Source: Symbiodinium natans
Lineage: Eukaryota; Sar; Dinophyceae; Suessiales; Symbiodiniaceae
DNA: 64,000 nt
Reading direction: 5' to 3'
Assembly: GCA_905221605.1 (NCBI GenBank)
Contig: CAJNDS010002301.1
Coordinates: 1,020,692-1,084,691 of the forward strand
In this document: positions 20,320 through 30,506 of the stretch, piece after piece
Position numbering within the stretch: the first letter of the stretch is position 1
Layout of the letters: the number at the start of each line of letters is the position of its first letter
Made by a program: the position numbers and the translations under genes
The notes under the pieces: model-generated
Databases searched by the model: none
What the model was told of the DNA's origin: nothing
The model's input: the letters and a program-made list of their open reading frames with translations, nothing else

Positions 20320-21612
20320 TCACTCGCATACTGGAACCAGGCTGGTTGTCCGATGTGGGGACGCCAGAATGACAGCTTCTCGAGCTCGAAGGAGGGACCG
20401 AAGCCGTCCACGATGAGAGGAGGTGAGCATCTTGAACACTATTGCATAGGGCTTGTGCTCTTCGTAGATGTCATCATAGAGCGGATTGATGATTTGATAG
20501 AAGCGGAGGGCCATGCTGTTCTGGAAGTCTTGAGAATGATCCTCAGGGTTAGGAATACCAGCATTAGCTTGAAATGCAGAGTTGACTTGCTTTAGCAGGG
20601 CATCCTCGAAGAGCTCCAGTAGTTCACCTCGCGAGATAACCGTGTCCGCGATCAAGGATTGAATCCAAGAAACTTCCTCTGCGTTGATTTCTCGAAGCAG
20701 CCACTGCCTGTAGGTGACCAAATCTTCGCGAATTTGGTCCTGGTAGTGAGTAAGATGAGGCAGCAGAGCCAGGAGATGTTGGTCGTAGGACAAACCATTG
20801 AGGTGATGGTCCTGATGTTGAAAGCGCCATCCATTCTTGACTGGCGATGCCCCTTCGGCGGAAGAAGAGACTTTGAGCAGCTGCTGCACCCGGTATACTG
20901 TGGAGGCTCGCCTTAGCGCCTGCAGGTCGAAGTATTGAAGGTCCAGTTGCTTGTCATCGTGCAGACGAAGATTGATAGGGAAGTAGTCCGAGCCCTGTCC
21001 TGGAGCATACGATGGCTGTGACTGCTCAATGCCTGAGAGTAGGCATGGAGTTGACGATCGCATGAGAAGGTGTAGATGCGACAGGGCGTTAGCAATCATA
21101 AAGTGCACCTCACCTTGGCCGAAGTGGCGCGTCAGGTACGTCCAGATGCGCTGGGTGGTAGGTTCCGCATCTTCGAGCTGGAAGGAGTTCTGGCCAGGCC
21201 CATCGTTGGTGTAGTCTCGAATCGCCTGAGAGATGAAGAGGAGCTGGCGCTTCTGATGGTACGTCAGAGTAGGAGAGCGAGGCTCTGTCAGCAACATCTC
21301 TTCATGCTTCCGTTTTGCGGACAAGTTTCGAGGTGCGGTTTTGGGAAGGTAGAGCCGCAAGTCTCCCATGTGCCGGTGAACTTTCTCCGCGAGCAGCTTC
21401 AAGAAACTGCAGGTGCGCGAGGCTATCCGTATCTGGCGGTTCAAGTGTGGGATCGCTTCTCCCGCAGGGGTGCGTGAGGATGCCAGGTCCAGATTGCTTG
21501 CTGCGGCGGCACCAGATGGAGTTGTAGGGTAAACCGGCAGCGGTAGGAATAGAGACTCAAGAAGTACCTCCATTGCCTGTTCACGGCTGAGAACGGGGTG
21601 AAGGTCTGCCAT
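20320..21612 (-). CDS. Unknown protein, tandem family member 1 (about 430 aa)
   Basis: Start chosen at 21612 (MADLHPVLSREQAMEVLLE), although the frame is open to 21777, because the neighbouring paralogue begins at the equivalent place. Helix-rich and without cysteine motifs. Shared blocks with member 2 run the whole length: LLESLFLPLPVY, RIASRTCSFL, AKRKHEE (basic cluster), YFPINLRLHDDKQLDL, LRRASTVYRVQQLL, and INPLYDDIYEEHKPYAIVF near the C-terminus. No family I know matches; no membrane segment or signal peptide is visible. The upstream extension reads through a GTGAGGTC..CCTCC motif that recurs at the edges of this gene family. Confidence 0.65.
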   Translation of the reverse strand: MADLHPVLSREQAMEVLLESLFLPLPVYPTTPSGAAAASNLDLASSRTPAGEAIPHLNRQIRIASRTCSFLKLLAEKVHRHMGDLRLYLPKTAPRNLSAKRKHEEMLLTEPRSPTLTYHQKRQLLFISQAIRDYTNDGPGQNSFQLEDAEPTTQRIWTYLTRHFGQGEVHFMIANALSHLHLLMRSSTPCLLSGIEQSQPSYAPGQGSDYFPINLRLHDDKQLDLQYFDLQALRRASTVYRVQQLLKVSSSAEGASPVKNGWRFQHQDHHLNGLSYDQHLLALLPHLTHYQDQIREDLVTYRQWLLREINAEEVSWIQSLIADTVISRGELLELFEDALLKQVNSAFQANAGIPNPEDHSQDFQNSMALRFYQIINPLYDDIYEEHKPYAIVFKMLTSSHRGRLRSLLRAREAVILASPHRTTSLVPVCE

Positions 21613-21809
21613 GGGCCTAGGTGGAAGTTCGCCAGGAGGGGACCTCACTCGTGCGAACCTGAGGGAAAACTTTGCGAGAAGAGCTGTGCTTGTGAGGCTT
21701 GACGTGGAAAGATTGGAGCTACAGGCTTTTTCCCCGCAATTTGGGAAGATAGTGCAGCGAACAGGAGGGGACCTCACTCGTTTGGAAGTCTGTGGTGCTC
21801 GGATGGTCC

Positions 21810-23048
21810 CTAGCCCCGAATTTTGTCGTCTAGCGTCTGTTTCAGACGTTGACGATGTCGAACGAGGAGCAGTGTCAGCGCCACAGCAAAGTTCTTATAG
21901 TCATCATAGACCTGGTCGTGGAGCGGGGAAAGAATTGTGATGACTCCTTGGGCCTGCTCGTAATCTCCTTGGTCTCCTCCATATCTGTGTCGTATTTGTT
22001 GCCAGAGACTGTCAGCGAAGTAGCGATGCAGAGTATCTCTAGGTAGTAGCTGATTCGCTACCAGGTTGCGCACCCAATGGAAGTCCTCATCGGACAGAGG
22101 GGTGGACAGCCATAGGCGATACAGTGTCAGGATCTCTCGGAGTGTCTCCTGATAGTGCGGGATCATTGAAACCAATCTGGTGTGGTAGTCCTCGTAGTCA
22201 AGCTTTGAGAGATCACGGTCTTGTTCAAGGAAATCCCAGCCATCTCGGATTTGGTCGCTGGCCGATGTAGGTGTGGAGGCCGTAATAGTCCGCAGTTGTT
22301 GTAGTAGGCGAAGCTGAAGTGATGCTCTTTTGAGCGTTCTGAAATCATATGCTTCAAGATCAAGCTGATGTGGGTCTTGAAGCCGGAGGCCTAGGGGGAA
22401 ATATGCTTGGCCTTGCCAGGTCTCCGCCGTCGTTTGGGGATGCAGCTGGAGTAGGTTCCGTTGATGTGCTGGAGTGAATTCAGACCTCAGAATGACCTTG
22501 GCTTGCTCCAAAGTGCGGAGCAGAATGGCATTCAGCTCTGATTGCGAGAGCTTCCCGGTAAGATAATGCCAGGTTAAAGCACCAGCCTGATCAGCTTCAG
22601 ACGTGCTCAAGGACGGCGAGCCTTCGCCGTCTTTTGTGTAGTTGTGGATCATGAGGGTGAGGTACATGATTTGCTGGCGCTGGAGGGGCCCCATACTCCG
22701 GGGTAGGTGCGTCGAAGGCTGCTCGTCGTCAATGTGCTTGCGCTTACCTGCCAAGATACGTGGGCTAGCCTCTAGGGGCAGGGCTGTGTGTCTGCCCTCG
22801 CGCCAAGCCAGGTACCGATCCAAGTGACATATGAAGCTGCAGAGACGTGATGCTACTCGCATGCTTCGTTCTGCCGTGCGTTCAAGGTCTTCTGTAGTGA
22901 AGAGGAGCCTCCTCGGGGCAAGATGAGTTGTTGCTGAGGCTGATGTGGCCATGTGCTCACTGATGCCGTCGGGTAGGTAGATGGTCAGTGGGACGTGGAG
23001 CGACTTCAGGAGAATCTCGAGCAGAATCTCGCGAGACGGTGAAGGCAT
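21810..23048 (-). CDS. Unknown protein, tandem family member 2 (412 aa)
   Basis: Complete frame from MPSPSREILLEILLKSLHVP to a natural stop. Aligns end to end with member 1 at moderate identity: RVASRLCSFICH, AGKRKHIDDEQ, MYLTLMIHNYTKDGEG, AYFPLGLRLQDPHQLDL, LKRASLQLRLLQQL, LSPLHDQVYDDYKNFAVAL. Full-length colinearity without shared stops indicates both members were under coding selection. The intergenic gap to member 1 is about 200 bp. Function unknown; the conserved KRKH cluster might be a nuclear signal (inference). Confidence 0.7.
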   Translation of the reverse strand: MPSPSREILLEILLKSLHVPLTIYLPDGISEHMATSASATTHLAPRRLLFTTEDLERTAERSMRVASRLCSFICHLDRYLAWREGRHTALPLEASPRILAGKRKHIDDEQPSTHLPRSMGPLQRQQIMYLTLMIHNYTKDGEGSPSLSTSEADQAGALTWHYLTGKLSQSELNAILLRTLEQAKVILRSEFTPAHQRNLLQLHPQTTAETWQGQAYFPLGLRLQDPHQLDLEAYDFRTLKRASLQLRLLQQLRTITASTPTSASDQIRDGWDFLEQDRDLSKLDYEDYHTRLVSMIPHYQETLREILTLYRLWLSTPLSDEDFHWVRNLVANQLLPRDTLHRYFADSLWQQIRHRYGGDQGDYEQAQGVITILSPLHDQVYDDYKNFAVALTLLLVRHRQRLKQTLDDKIRG

Positions 23049-23411
23049 GGCTTGTTTGCTAGCTGGATGGAGACCTCACGTGGCCAGCCTGTGTGGAGAG
23101 GCTGAGCCCGGCTGTGGCAAGCTTCAATGAAAGCAGAAAGCTGCAGACTTGAATGTGTTACTAGGTGAATCAGCCAAGGCTGAGGCATTGGCTCTGCAGC
23201 AGGCTCCAACTATCCGCAGAAAGACCTCATTGCCGGAGAATGCCGCTGTGATCTTAGTGAGAAGGGACTGTGCTGCAGTTGGAGATGGAGACTTTTCCGC
23301 TGCTTTATCTTGGCTTGCTAAAGGCTGCTGGTGTCCTAGTTAGACAGAGACGTTGCTAACCTGGTGCTCTACTTTGCAGGAGGTGACCTCACAAGCAAAG
23401 TTGCTAGCAGG
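23049..23411. other. Spacer between family members 2 and 3
   Basis: Contains two GACCTCA-type motifs (near 23066 and 23222) and GGAGGTGACCTCAC at 23379, like the motifs at 20310, 21635 and 21764. No gene is seen. Confidence 0.4.
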
Positions 23412-23624
23412 CTAGGGTTCAAAAAGACGAAGGAAGGACTGGTGCCCCTCGTGCGACAAAGTACGATGAAGTGATCGAGCCCGTTGGCGGTTCGGGGGAG
23501 TGAGCATCTTATAGACGATCGCAAACGGCTTGTACTCCTCGTAGACGTCGTCATGTAAAGGATTGATGATTTGGTAGAAGCGAAGAGCCATGCTATTTTG
23601 GAAGTTCGGAGTAGAATCAACGTT
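23412..23624 (-). pseudogene. Tandem family member 3, C-terminal fragment
   Basis: Reads FQNSMALRFYQIINPL, then HDDVYEEYKPFAIVYKMLT, almost the same as member 1 (FQNSMALRFYQIINPLYDD). Upstream of 23624 the homology stops at a CAG/GGA microsatellite. The rest of the gene is missing, so this is a truncated copy. Confidence 0.7.
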
Positions 23625-23625
23625 G

Positions 23626-23661
<36 letters not shown>

Positions 23662-23700
23662 GCAGCAGGAGGAGGAGGAGGAGGAGGAGGAGGAGTGAAG
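23625..23700 (+). repeat. (CAG)n followed by (GGA)n microsatellite
   Basis: About ten CAG units then about nine GGA units, exactly at the breakpoint of family member 3. Confidence 0.9.
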
Positions 23701-23850
23701 GTGGCGGAGGAGCCAACGCCGGACACGCCGCAGGGGCAGACGGACAAGTGAGTCAGCGCCAGCCCGAGGCTTACGCGCATGGGTTTGGCACTCCGGCAGC
23801 GCAGCTAGCTACTCCAGGGTTTGCAATCTCTGTGTGTGTGTGTATATCAA

Positions 23851-23854
23851 TATA

Positions 23855-23913
<59 letters not shown>

Positions 23914-24248
23914 TGTATGTATGTATGTATGTATGTATGTATGTATGTATGTATGTATGTATGTATGTATGTATGTATGTATATTATTTTCCTTAATTTA
24001 TTCATGTAGTGATATTTCCAATGTGTGGTTTGTATATGTATATGTATATGTGTACGTATATGTACACGTATATGTATATGCATATGTATAGGTATAAGTA
24101 TGTGTATATGTATACGTATGTATATGAGTATATGTCTAACTATATATATATACACACATACACATACATGCATACATACATGCATGCATGCATAGATACG
24201 TACATACATACATACATACATACATACATACATACATACATACATACC
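23851..24248. repeat. (ATGT)n ... (ACAT)n inverted microsatellite pair
   Basis: (TA)n, then about 25 units of GTAT (23885-23980), a TATATG-rich spacer, then about 20 units of ACAT (24165-24248). The two tetranucleotide runs are reverse complements, so the block can form a long hairpin. Confidence 0.9.
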
Positions 24249-24249
24249 A

Positions 24250-24475
24250 CGGGACGACCACAGGACCAAGAAAACCACGGGACCGGGAGGACCAGACAAC
24301 CGCGAGACCGCGGGACCGGGGGGACCAGGGGACCCAGAGGACCAGAGGACCGGAGGACCAGAGGACCAGAGGACCAGAGGACCAGCGGACCGGAGGACCA
24401 CGTGGGACCGACCACGGGACCAGGGGACCACAAGACCAGGAAACCAGGGACCAGAAGACCAGAGGACTACAGGGC
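24250..24475 (+). repeat. GGACCAGA-type minisatellite
   Basis: Units of 8-10 bp (GGACCAGA, GGACCGGA, GGACCACG) repeat about 25 times. Open frames on both strands are artefacts. Confidence 0.85.
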
Positions 24476-24762
24476 AGGGAACCCGCGGGTGGGGGGGGGG
24501 GGGGTAGGAGCCACACCTTTTAAAAAAAAGGAGGGTGGAGCCACACCTTTAAAAAAAAAACCCTGGCCCCTTAAACCCTAGACCCTAAACACCTAGAACC
24601 CTCAACCCTCGCCCCTCACCCCTCAACCCTGCAAACAAAATGCAAGCCCAAACTGGCCAAGTCAGCCAAGCCTCCACCTCCCGAGACTGGGACGGCGACA
24701 AGCCAAGGCACGCCTTTCGCGGGCTCAGAGGGGTTTAGGATTTAGGGTTTCGGGTTTCCCTA

Positions 24763-24853
24763 AACCCGAAACCCTAAACCCTAAACCCTAAACCCTAAAC
24801 CCTAAACCCTAAACCCTAAACCCTAAACCCTAAACCCTAAACCCTAAACCCTG
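24763..24853 (-). repeat. (CCCTAAA)13
   Basis: Thirteen nearly perfect units, preceded by a short TTTAGGG stretch at 24733-24755, which makes an inverted pair. Confidence 0.95.
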
Positions 24854-24884
24854 AACCTCAGCCCTAAGCGGCTTGATGTTGGAC

Positions 24885-24941
24885 CCTGCTTGGTTGGGGC
24901 CTCCTGAATGAAGTCAAGCTCGCAGGGCCATTCAGGACACC
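24885..24941 (-). CDS. Exon-like segment
   Basis: AACAGTCAG| then GVLNGPASLTSFRRPQPSR and |GTCCAAC. Right flank lacks a TTTAGGG block, so it is weaker than the others. Confidence 0.3.
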
Positions 24942-25054
24942 CTGACTGTTCGGGGGTGCGCGGTGGGATCCTGAATTAAGTGAAAATCGTCCGGGTGCCG
25001 TGAACCCTAAACCCTAAACCCTAAACCCTAAACCCTAAACCCTAAAGCCTAAAC

Positions 25055-25136
25055 CTCTCAAAGCCCCGGCAGCCTCCCGGTGGCGTGCAAGGCGCACGGC
25101 GAGCTTCCGCTCCCGCTCTGCGAGCTGCTGGATGAC
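25055..25136 (-). CDS. Exon-like segment, coiled-coil reading
   Basis: Acceptor GCCCCAG|GTCATC, peptide VIQQLAERERKLAVRLARHR.., donor ..TTGAGAG|GTTTAGGCTTTAGGG. 82 bp with one open frame, a heptad-like charged helix, and both splice borders in place. Confidence 0.6.
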
Positions 25137-25431
25137 CTGGGGCTTGTGGTGCTTTTGGGGCTTTAGGGTTGAGGGGTTTTAGGGTTTAGGGTTGGGGGTT
25201 TAGGGTTTATAGGGTTTTTGGCATGAGGGCTTGTGGGCTTGAGGGCTCGGGGGATTGGGTCTTCGGGATTGAGCAAAGTGACTCAGGGCGTTCTCGCCGA
25301 GCTGTAGGTGGCGCACTGGATGTATAGGGTCCCTCATCCTGAACCTCCACCCACATGTTCAGGGTTTAGGGTTCAGGGCTGTTAGGGTTTAGGGTTTAGG
25401 GTTTCGGGTTTGGGGTTTAGGGCTCGGGAGC

Positions 25432-25499
25432 CTCCCCAGACGCCCAGCTGTTGCAGCCGAGGTCGGTGCGAGCTTCGTGGAAGGTGGCCCGACGGCGAC
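25432..25499 (-). CDS. Exon-like segment with possible GC donor
   Basis: Acceptor ACTGGCAG|GTCGCC, reading RRRATFHEARTDLGCNSWAS, ending GGGGAG|GCTCCC. TTTAGG blocks lie on the right. An alternative frame (VAVGPPSTKLAP) is also open. Confidence 0.4.
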
Positions 25500-25599
25500 C
25501 TGCCAGTGCAAAGAGTTTAGGTTTAGGGTTTAGGGTTTAGGGTTTAGGGTTTAGGTTTAGGGTTTCAGGTTTACTTGGTAGCCCAGTAGCTATATTTTT

Positions 25600-26550
25600 C
25601 ACGAGGATAGTCGTCATTATGAGGGGGGTGGGGGGGCTATATTAGGGGGGTCCCTTGTTTCGCAAACCCCATATTCTTAAGTTGAGGGCTTCTAGAGGCT
25701 CGAAAGGCCTTGTGGGAGAAAAAGGTTTTGACCTGAGCTCCCCCCCCCCACCCCCCCCACCCCCCGCCCCTTACTCTGAGCTGGCACAGCAGTACTCAAG
25801 CAGTCCAGCCCCACCTAGCTAGCCTAGAACCCTAAACAAACATTATGAAACCCCAAGTGGCCCCCAAACAAAAAAACAACAAAAAGAGCTTCCCAAAACC
25901 TGATAGCTAAAAAGCCCCCATGAGACCAGGGTGTTGAGTCGAACCTCGCCCTCGTGCTCCAGGTTGTGGAGGCGAGTCGGCCTGATACCACGACAGTCAG
26001 GGTTTCGGGTTTGGGGTTTGGGGGGGGGGGTCTTGCAAGGGGGGAAGGGGGGGGGGGGGGGGGGGGGGGGGGGGTCCTCTAGAATAGTGACCCTAGACTT
26101 TCGAAGTTTTCGGGGGCCCTCTGCAAAAATTGAAGTCCTATGGTTACGAGGGTTAGAAATGGATTGCCCAAGAATTTGAACAAAAACACCTATGTAAATC
26201 AACCCCACGAACTCCTAAACCCTAAACTCCACAAGCCCTATACAAACCTGAACACCTCAGTCGACAGAGAGAGAGAGGGAAGGAGAAGAAAGGAGGGAAG
26301 CATGGAAGGAGGAAAAGAGAGAGACAAGGAAAGAATCGAAGCCGTACTGGCAATGCAAAGATTTGCAGCTCGCGGCGGAGAGGAAGAATCGAACTTATCA
26401 GGGTTGAAGTTGAGGGTGGTTGCAGGGGCGTATTTGTTGTAAAACACGAGGGTTAGGGTCTAGGTCTTAGGGCTGAAAGGTTAAGGTTTAGGGTTTTAGG
26501 GTTTATGATGTAGGGAAAAGGGTTTGGAGCTTCCAGCCCCCTGTTCCCCG
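25600..26550. other. Intronic/intergenic DNA with poly-G and GA-rich tracts
   Basis: G runs at 25625-25635 and 26042-26074, a C run at 25741-25775, and a purine tract (GAGAGAGGGAAGGAG..) at 26265-26330. No exon-like segment is confident. Confidence 0.5.
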
Positions 26551-26553
26551 CAC

Positions 26554-26646
26554 CTCAGCAGAGTCTCAGAAAGACGATCCAGGCGCTCCTCATCAACAGG
26601 GGGGTGCACCGAAGGGTGCGGGGGAGCTTGGAGGATCTTGGAGGCG
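26554..26646 (-). CDS. Exon-like segment
   Basis: Acceptor GGCCTAG|CGCCTCC, reading ASKILQAPPHPSVHPPVDEE and then RLDRLSETLL, donor CTGAG|GTGCGGGG. 93 bp open, followed on the right by TTTAGGG. Confidence 0.55.
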
Positions 26647-27114
26647 CTAGGCCTTCTGATGGCTTAGGGTTTAGGGTTTAGGGTTTGAAACCAAACATCC
26701 CTCAACCCAAACACCCCCAAGCATCCCTACATCCTCACCCCTCCCCCCCACCCCCGCCACACATGCCTCTTACCCTGAGCCCCAAAGGGTTTAGGGTTTA
26801 GGGCTTAGGGCTTAGGGTTTAGGGACCCCATGCCACACAACTCCTGAGACCCCAAAGCCTCCAAGCCCGAGCTCACAAAAGGTTCCAAGACCTCAAGCAT
26901 TCAAGGCTTGGCTTGAGGACTTAGGGCTTGCAGGGCTTAGAACCTGAAAGCGTCGGGCCTATATACGGCTTGGAGTTTAGGGCTAAGGTTCTAAGGTTGA
27001 GGGCCGGGAGGGGAGGGAGTTAACTAGTGTTTAGGGATTCTAAGGGCTTGTAAGGGCTTTTTAAGGGCTTAGGGACTTAGGGACCCAGAAACCACCTCAA
27101 GATGTTGCCGTGGC

Positions 27115-27187
27115 CCCTAAACCCTAAACCCTAAACCCTAAACCCTAAACCCTAAACCCTAAACCCTAAACCCTAAACCCTAAACCC
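27115..27187 (-). repeat. (CCCTAAA)10
   Basis: Ten perfect units; the matching TTTAGGG/TTTCGGG block lies at 27298-27405 beyond about 110 bp of unique sequence. Confidence 0.95.
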
Positions 27188-27597
27188 TTTGAGGGGTGTC
27201 GGGAGTCTCCGGTTCGGGGGCTCAGGTGTGTTTCGGCTGCTTTCTGAATCCTTATAAGCGCTGGGTGCCTCGATCTGCGCAAGCTCAGAATCGTCCTGGG
27301 GTTTAGGGTTTAGGGTTTCGGGTTCCGGGTTTAGGGTTTAGGGTTTAGGGTTTCGGGTTTAGGGTTTAGGGTTTCGGGTTTAGGGTTTAGGGTTTAGGGT
27401 TAATTAGGGGGGCTGAGGGTTTGGGGTTTTGTTCAAGTGGCTCTGGGAAAGCCCTGATCCCACCTTCAGCAGTGGGGACCTCGGGGTTTCAACAGGCAGA
27501 GGCGCGACCCAAACATCGTGCGCGCACACACACACACACAACGCAGCATCTGGACTTCAGGTTTAGGTTTCAGGGCTGAGGGCTTAGGGGTTCGAAC

Positions 27598-27775
27598 CTT
27601 TGCAAACTGCAGCCTCTTCCAACACCAGCATTTTACAGGCATCCCTTGATAACATTCTCGTGTACGATCCCCACACTGGACGAGCCGGTATGCCTTCAAA
27701 GCTTTGTTGGTGTAGCCGGAGTTCTTTCGTAGCTTCTCCTGCGCAAACGAAGGCCCTCCAGTAGGAAAATGCATG
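27598..27775 (-). CDS. Exon-like segment, 178 bp
   Basis: From CTTCTCAG| the frame reads through GPSFAQEKLRKNSGYTNKAL and KAYRLVQCGDRTRECYQG to LQFAK|GTTCGAAC. It is longer than its neighbours and has four cysteines. The first few codons are uncertain because a second AG lies at GGAG|GGCC. Confidence 0.5.
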
Positions 27776-28364
27776 CTGAGAAGTTGGGAATTTTAAGGCT
27801 TTTTGGACTACGGCAAGGGTTTGATGGTTAAAGGCTTTAAGTGCAGGGTTTCAGAGTTCAGAGTTCAGGGTCAAGAATTCAGTCAGAGCTTGGTGACTTT
27901 ATGAGAAAACAGGGCGGCCTAAACCCTAAACCCAAATGCCCTGAACCCGGAACCCTAAACCCTAAACCCTGACACCCTAAACCTTAACCCTAAACCCTAA
28001 ACCCTAAACCCTAAACCCTAAACCCTAAACCCCAAACCCTGCGAGTTGCTCTTAAAGTAAAGGTCCCGGGTTCAGCGTTTAGCCCCGAAGGAGAGCAAAC
28101 CTGGCGGGCGCCTAAACTCGAAACTGAAAAGCAATAGCGTTCCCTCAGGGAGGTTTAGGTTTAGGGTTTAGGGTTCTGAGTTTAGGGTTTTGCTTTAGTT
28201 TCCGGGCATTAATGCCCCTAAACCTTAGGCCCTAAACCCGAAACCCATCATCTCTTACTATCCAGCCATGCATCCCAGATTGACCTAGGCATCCCTAAAC
28301 CCTAAACCCTAAACCCTAAACCCTAAACCCAAAACCCCAAAACCCTAAACCCTAAACCCTAAAC

Positions 28365-28424
28365 CTCCCAGGGCTCCCGGTAGTCGACGACTTCCTGCGC
28401 GATGGCCTCTAAGTCCTCGATGTC
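28365..28424 (-). CDS. Exon-like segment, 60 bp in phase
   Basis: Acceptor GGCTCAG|GACATC, twenty codons DIEDLEAIAQEVVDYREPWE, donor GGGAG|GTTTAGGGTTTAGGG. Both splice borders fit and the length is a multiple of three. Confidence 0.65.
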
Positions 28425-28446
28425 CTGAGCCCAAAACTCTTACAGG

Positions 28447-28469
28447 AGGGGGGGGGGGGGGGGGGGGGG
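28447..28469 (+). repeat. Poly-G tract
   Basis: About 23 consecutive G upstream (on the minus strand) of the 28365-28424 exon-like segment. Confidence 0.9.
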
Positions 28470-28986
28470 CTAGGGTTTAGGGTTTAGGGTTGAGGGTTTA
28501 GGGTTTGGGGTTTGGGGTTTGAAGGGGTTTGGGGTTTAGGGGTTAGGGGTGAACCATGGGAGAAGTTCTGGGATAAGACTCCCTGGAAAGGCGGGGCTGG
28601 GCTACCATACGGGGTTTGTGAATCATGGGTTTGCATACGGTTCAGGGCTTAGGTCCTTACTAAAGGTCTCCAGGGGCTTGCGAAGAGGCGGCTGGGGCAT
28701 ACAGGGCCTTTAGAAGTATTGGAGCACTCAAGGGAAGCAGGCTATGGAAGGAGAGAACAGAAAGGGACGTAGGGTTTAGGGTTTAGGGAGCCCTGATCCT
28801 GAACCCTGAAACTCGAAACACCCCCCCCCCCCCGCTCTCCACCCGGGCTTGCATGCCCCAATAATTAGAGTCATAAACCCTCCATCAGAAGGAAATAGGC
28901 ACCCCCTGGTGAGGGCGGACGGAATGCAGAGACCCTAACCCTAAACCCTAAACCCTAATTTAAACCCTAAACCCTAAACCCTGAAC

Positions 28987-29049
28987 AGGGTCCTGGTGCA
29001 CAACGGCTGCCACCTTCGTCATGGCCTTGTGGCCCGCTTCTGAAGAAAC
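28987..29049 (-). CDS. Exon-like segment, 63 bp in phase
   Basis: Acceptor GTCTGCAG|GTTTCTTC, 21 codons starting VSSEAGHKAMTKVAAVVHQ, donor GACCCT|GTTCAGGGTTTAGGG. Confidence 0.6.
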
Positions 29050-29189
29050 CTGCAGACAGGGACCCCAGGTGCTTTGCTGAGTTTGAAACTGGTCAGGGCG
29101 GTAGGGTTGTGCCAAGGGGGTTAGGGTTCCTAGGGAATACCCTTAACCGCGGCCCTAACCCTGAAACCCTCAAGCGCTAGGCCACTCAC

Positions 29190-29236
29190 GCAGTGCCTTC
29201 TCCTCTAGCTTGGCGATACGCTCCTTCCACTGCCGC
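29190..29236 (-). CDS. Exon-like segment with a consensus GTGAGT donor
   Basis: Reads RRQWKERIAKLEEKAL and ends at CTGC|GTGAGTGG. Charged helix reading. The donor is a classical one, not the telomere type. Confidence 0.5.
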
Positions 29237-29271
29237 CTCCACAAGTGCTCTTATGGGTTTAAGGTTTAAGA

Positions 29272-29370
29272 AACATGGGAGTTTACGAACATAGGGGATC
29301 CTCAAAATGACCCCCGAATAGTGGATTCCGTTATAGGAAGGACCCCAATAAGGTACGCCCTAATTTCGGA
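29272..29370 (-). repeat. Dispersed repeat, inverted copy of 30507-30615
   Basis: The reverse complement shares GGGTTTCCGAAATTAGGG, ACCTTATT-GGGTCCTTC, GGAATCC and CCCCTAT-TTCGTAAAC with 30507-30615. It may be the interior of a repeated intron element. Confidence 0.65.
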
Positions 29371-30506
29371 AACCCCCAAATCAAAGCCGCACTTCTCTGG
29401 CCAAGGGATCCGCTTCAAAAAAAGGGAAGCCAAGACCCCGCTTCAGAAGCCCGACACCTCCCCCTCCTTAGACCCTAAACCCTAAACCCTAAACCCTAAA
29501 CCCTAAATCCTAAACCCTAAACCCTCATCTCCAATCGCTGAACTCTGAACCCCACCCGAGGGCTCAGGAACCCCTCCGAGACGACAATAACAGATCGGGT
29601 GGCTCCATGGAGAACTGCCAGAGGAAGCCAAAGCAGAGTTTACCCGGCCGAAAACCCCCCCGAAGAAAAACATATTATGATTTTTGTTTTTGGGGTTTAG
29701 GGTTTAGGGCTTCGGGCTTAGGGTTTAGGGTTTAGGGTTTAGGGTTTAGGGTTTAGGGTGTGAGGGGGTGAGGGGGTGAGGGGGGGGTCAGGGCCAGGAT
29801 TCCTGTTTGCTGCCGACGACTTTGTCGCATCACCTTACCCCGAAAATCCTAGACCATGAATCATAAAGATAAACACCATATGCTCGAAAGAAACTTTGGA
29901 ATTCCAAACTTCGTCATATGCCTCTTAGGTCACATTGAATGGCTCTTTGGCCGATGGGTTGCCCTCCTTTCTATCCCAGAATGCCAGACGCTCAACTTTA
30001 GACGGCGATAGACAAGCTACAAGACAAGACAGACTCGAGGCGCAACTTAAATTAGCACATGAGAAGCTTAGGCCTTTAGGGCTTCAGCACAGCGACTCCC
30101 CCAACTGCAGCTGCTCAATGCTTTTGATCTCACGCCTCTAATGGACTAACGGATTTGGGATTCGTGGTTCTGGGGTTCCAGAAGCAGAAGGGTATCAGCT
30201 CCAAACCTCCCCTACCGCAACTCCGTGTACCATTTCCGAGCATCGCAAGGACTCGGGGCCACGCGTAAAGTATCGACTGGTGCTCTCTGACAGCACGTCA
30301 TGTCGTTACAGTAGCATTACCCTTCACCCCCTTGTGGAGGGCTGATTCCATCTTGGCACCCCAAAAAACTGTAAGAAATGACCGAAACAAGAAGCCCCAA
30401 GCGGGAACGTCGTACATGCCCAGAACTCTGAACAACTAAGCTCAACCTAACCTCATAGCCCCAAAAACCCCCAAACCCGAAAACCTAAACCCAAACGCCC
30501 CAAAAC

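Noticed and set aside
23821-24581. ORFs rich in YVCMYVCM / YIHTYIHT and GPEDQRT
   Set aside because: Translations of tetranucleotide microsatellites and the GGACCAGA minisatellite.
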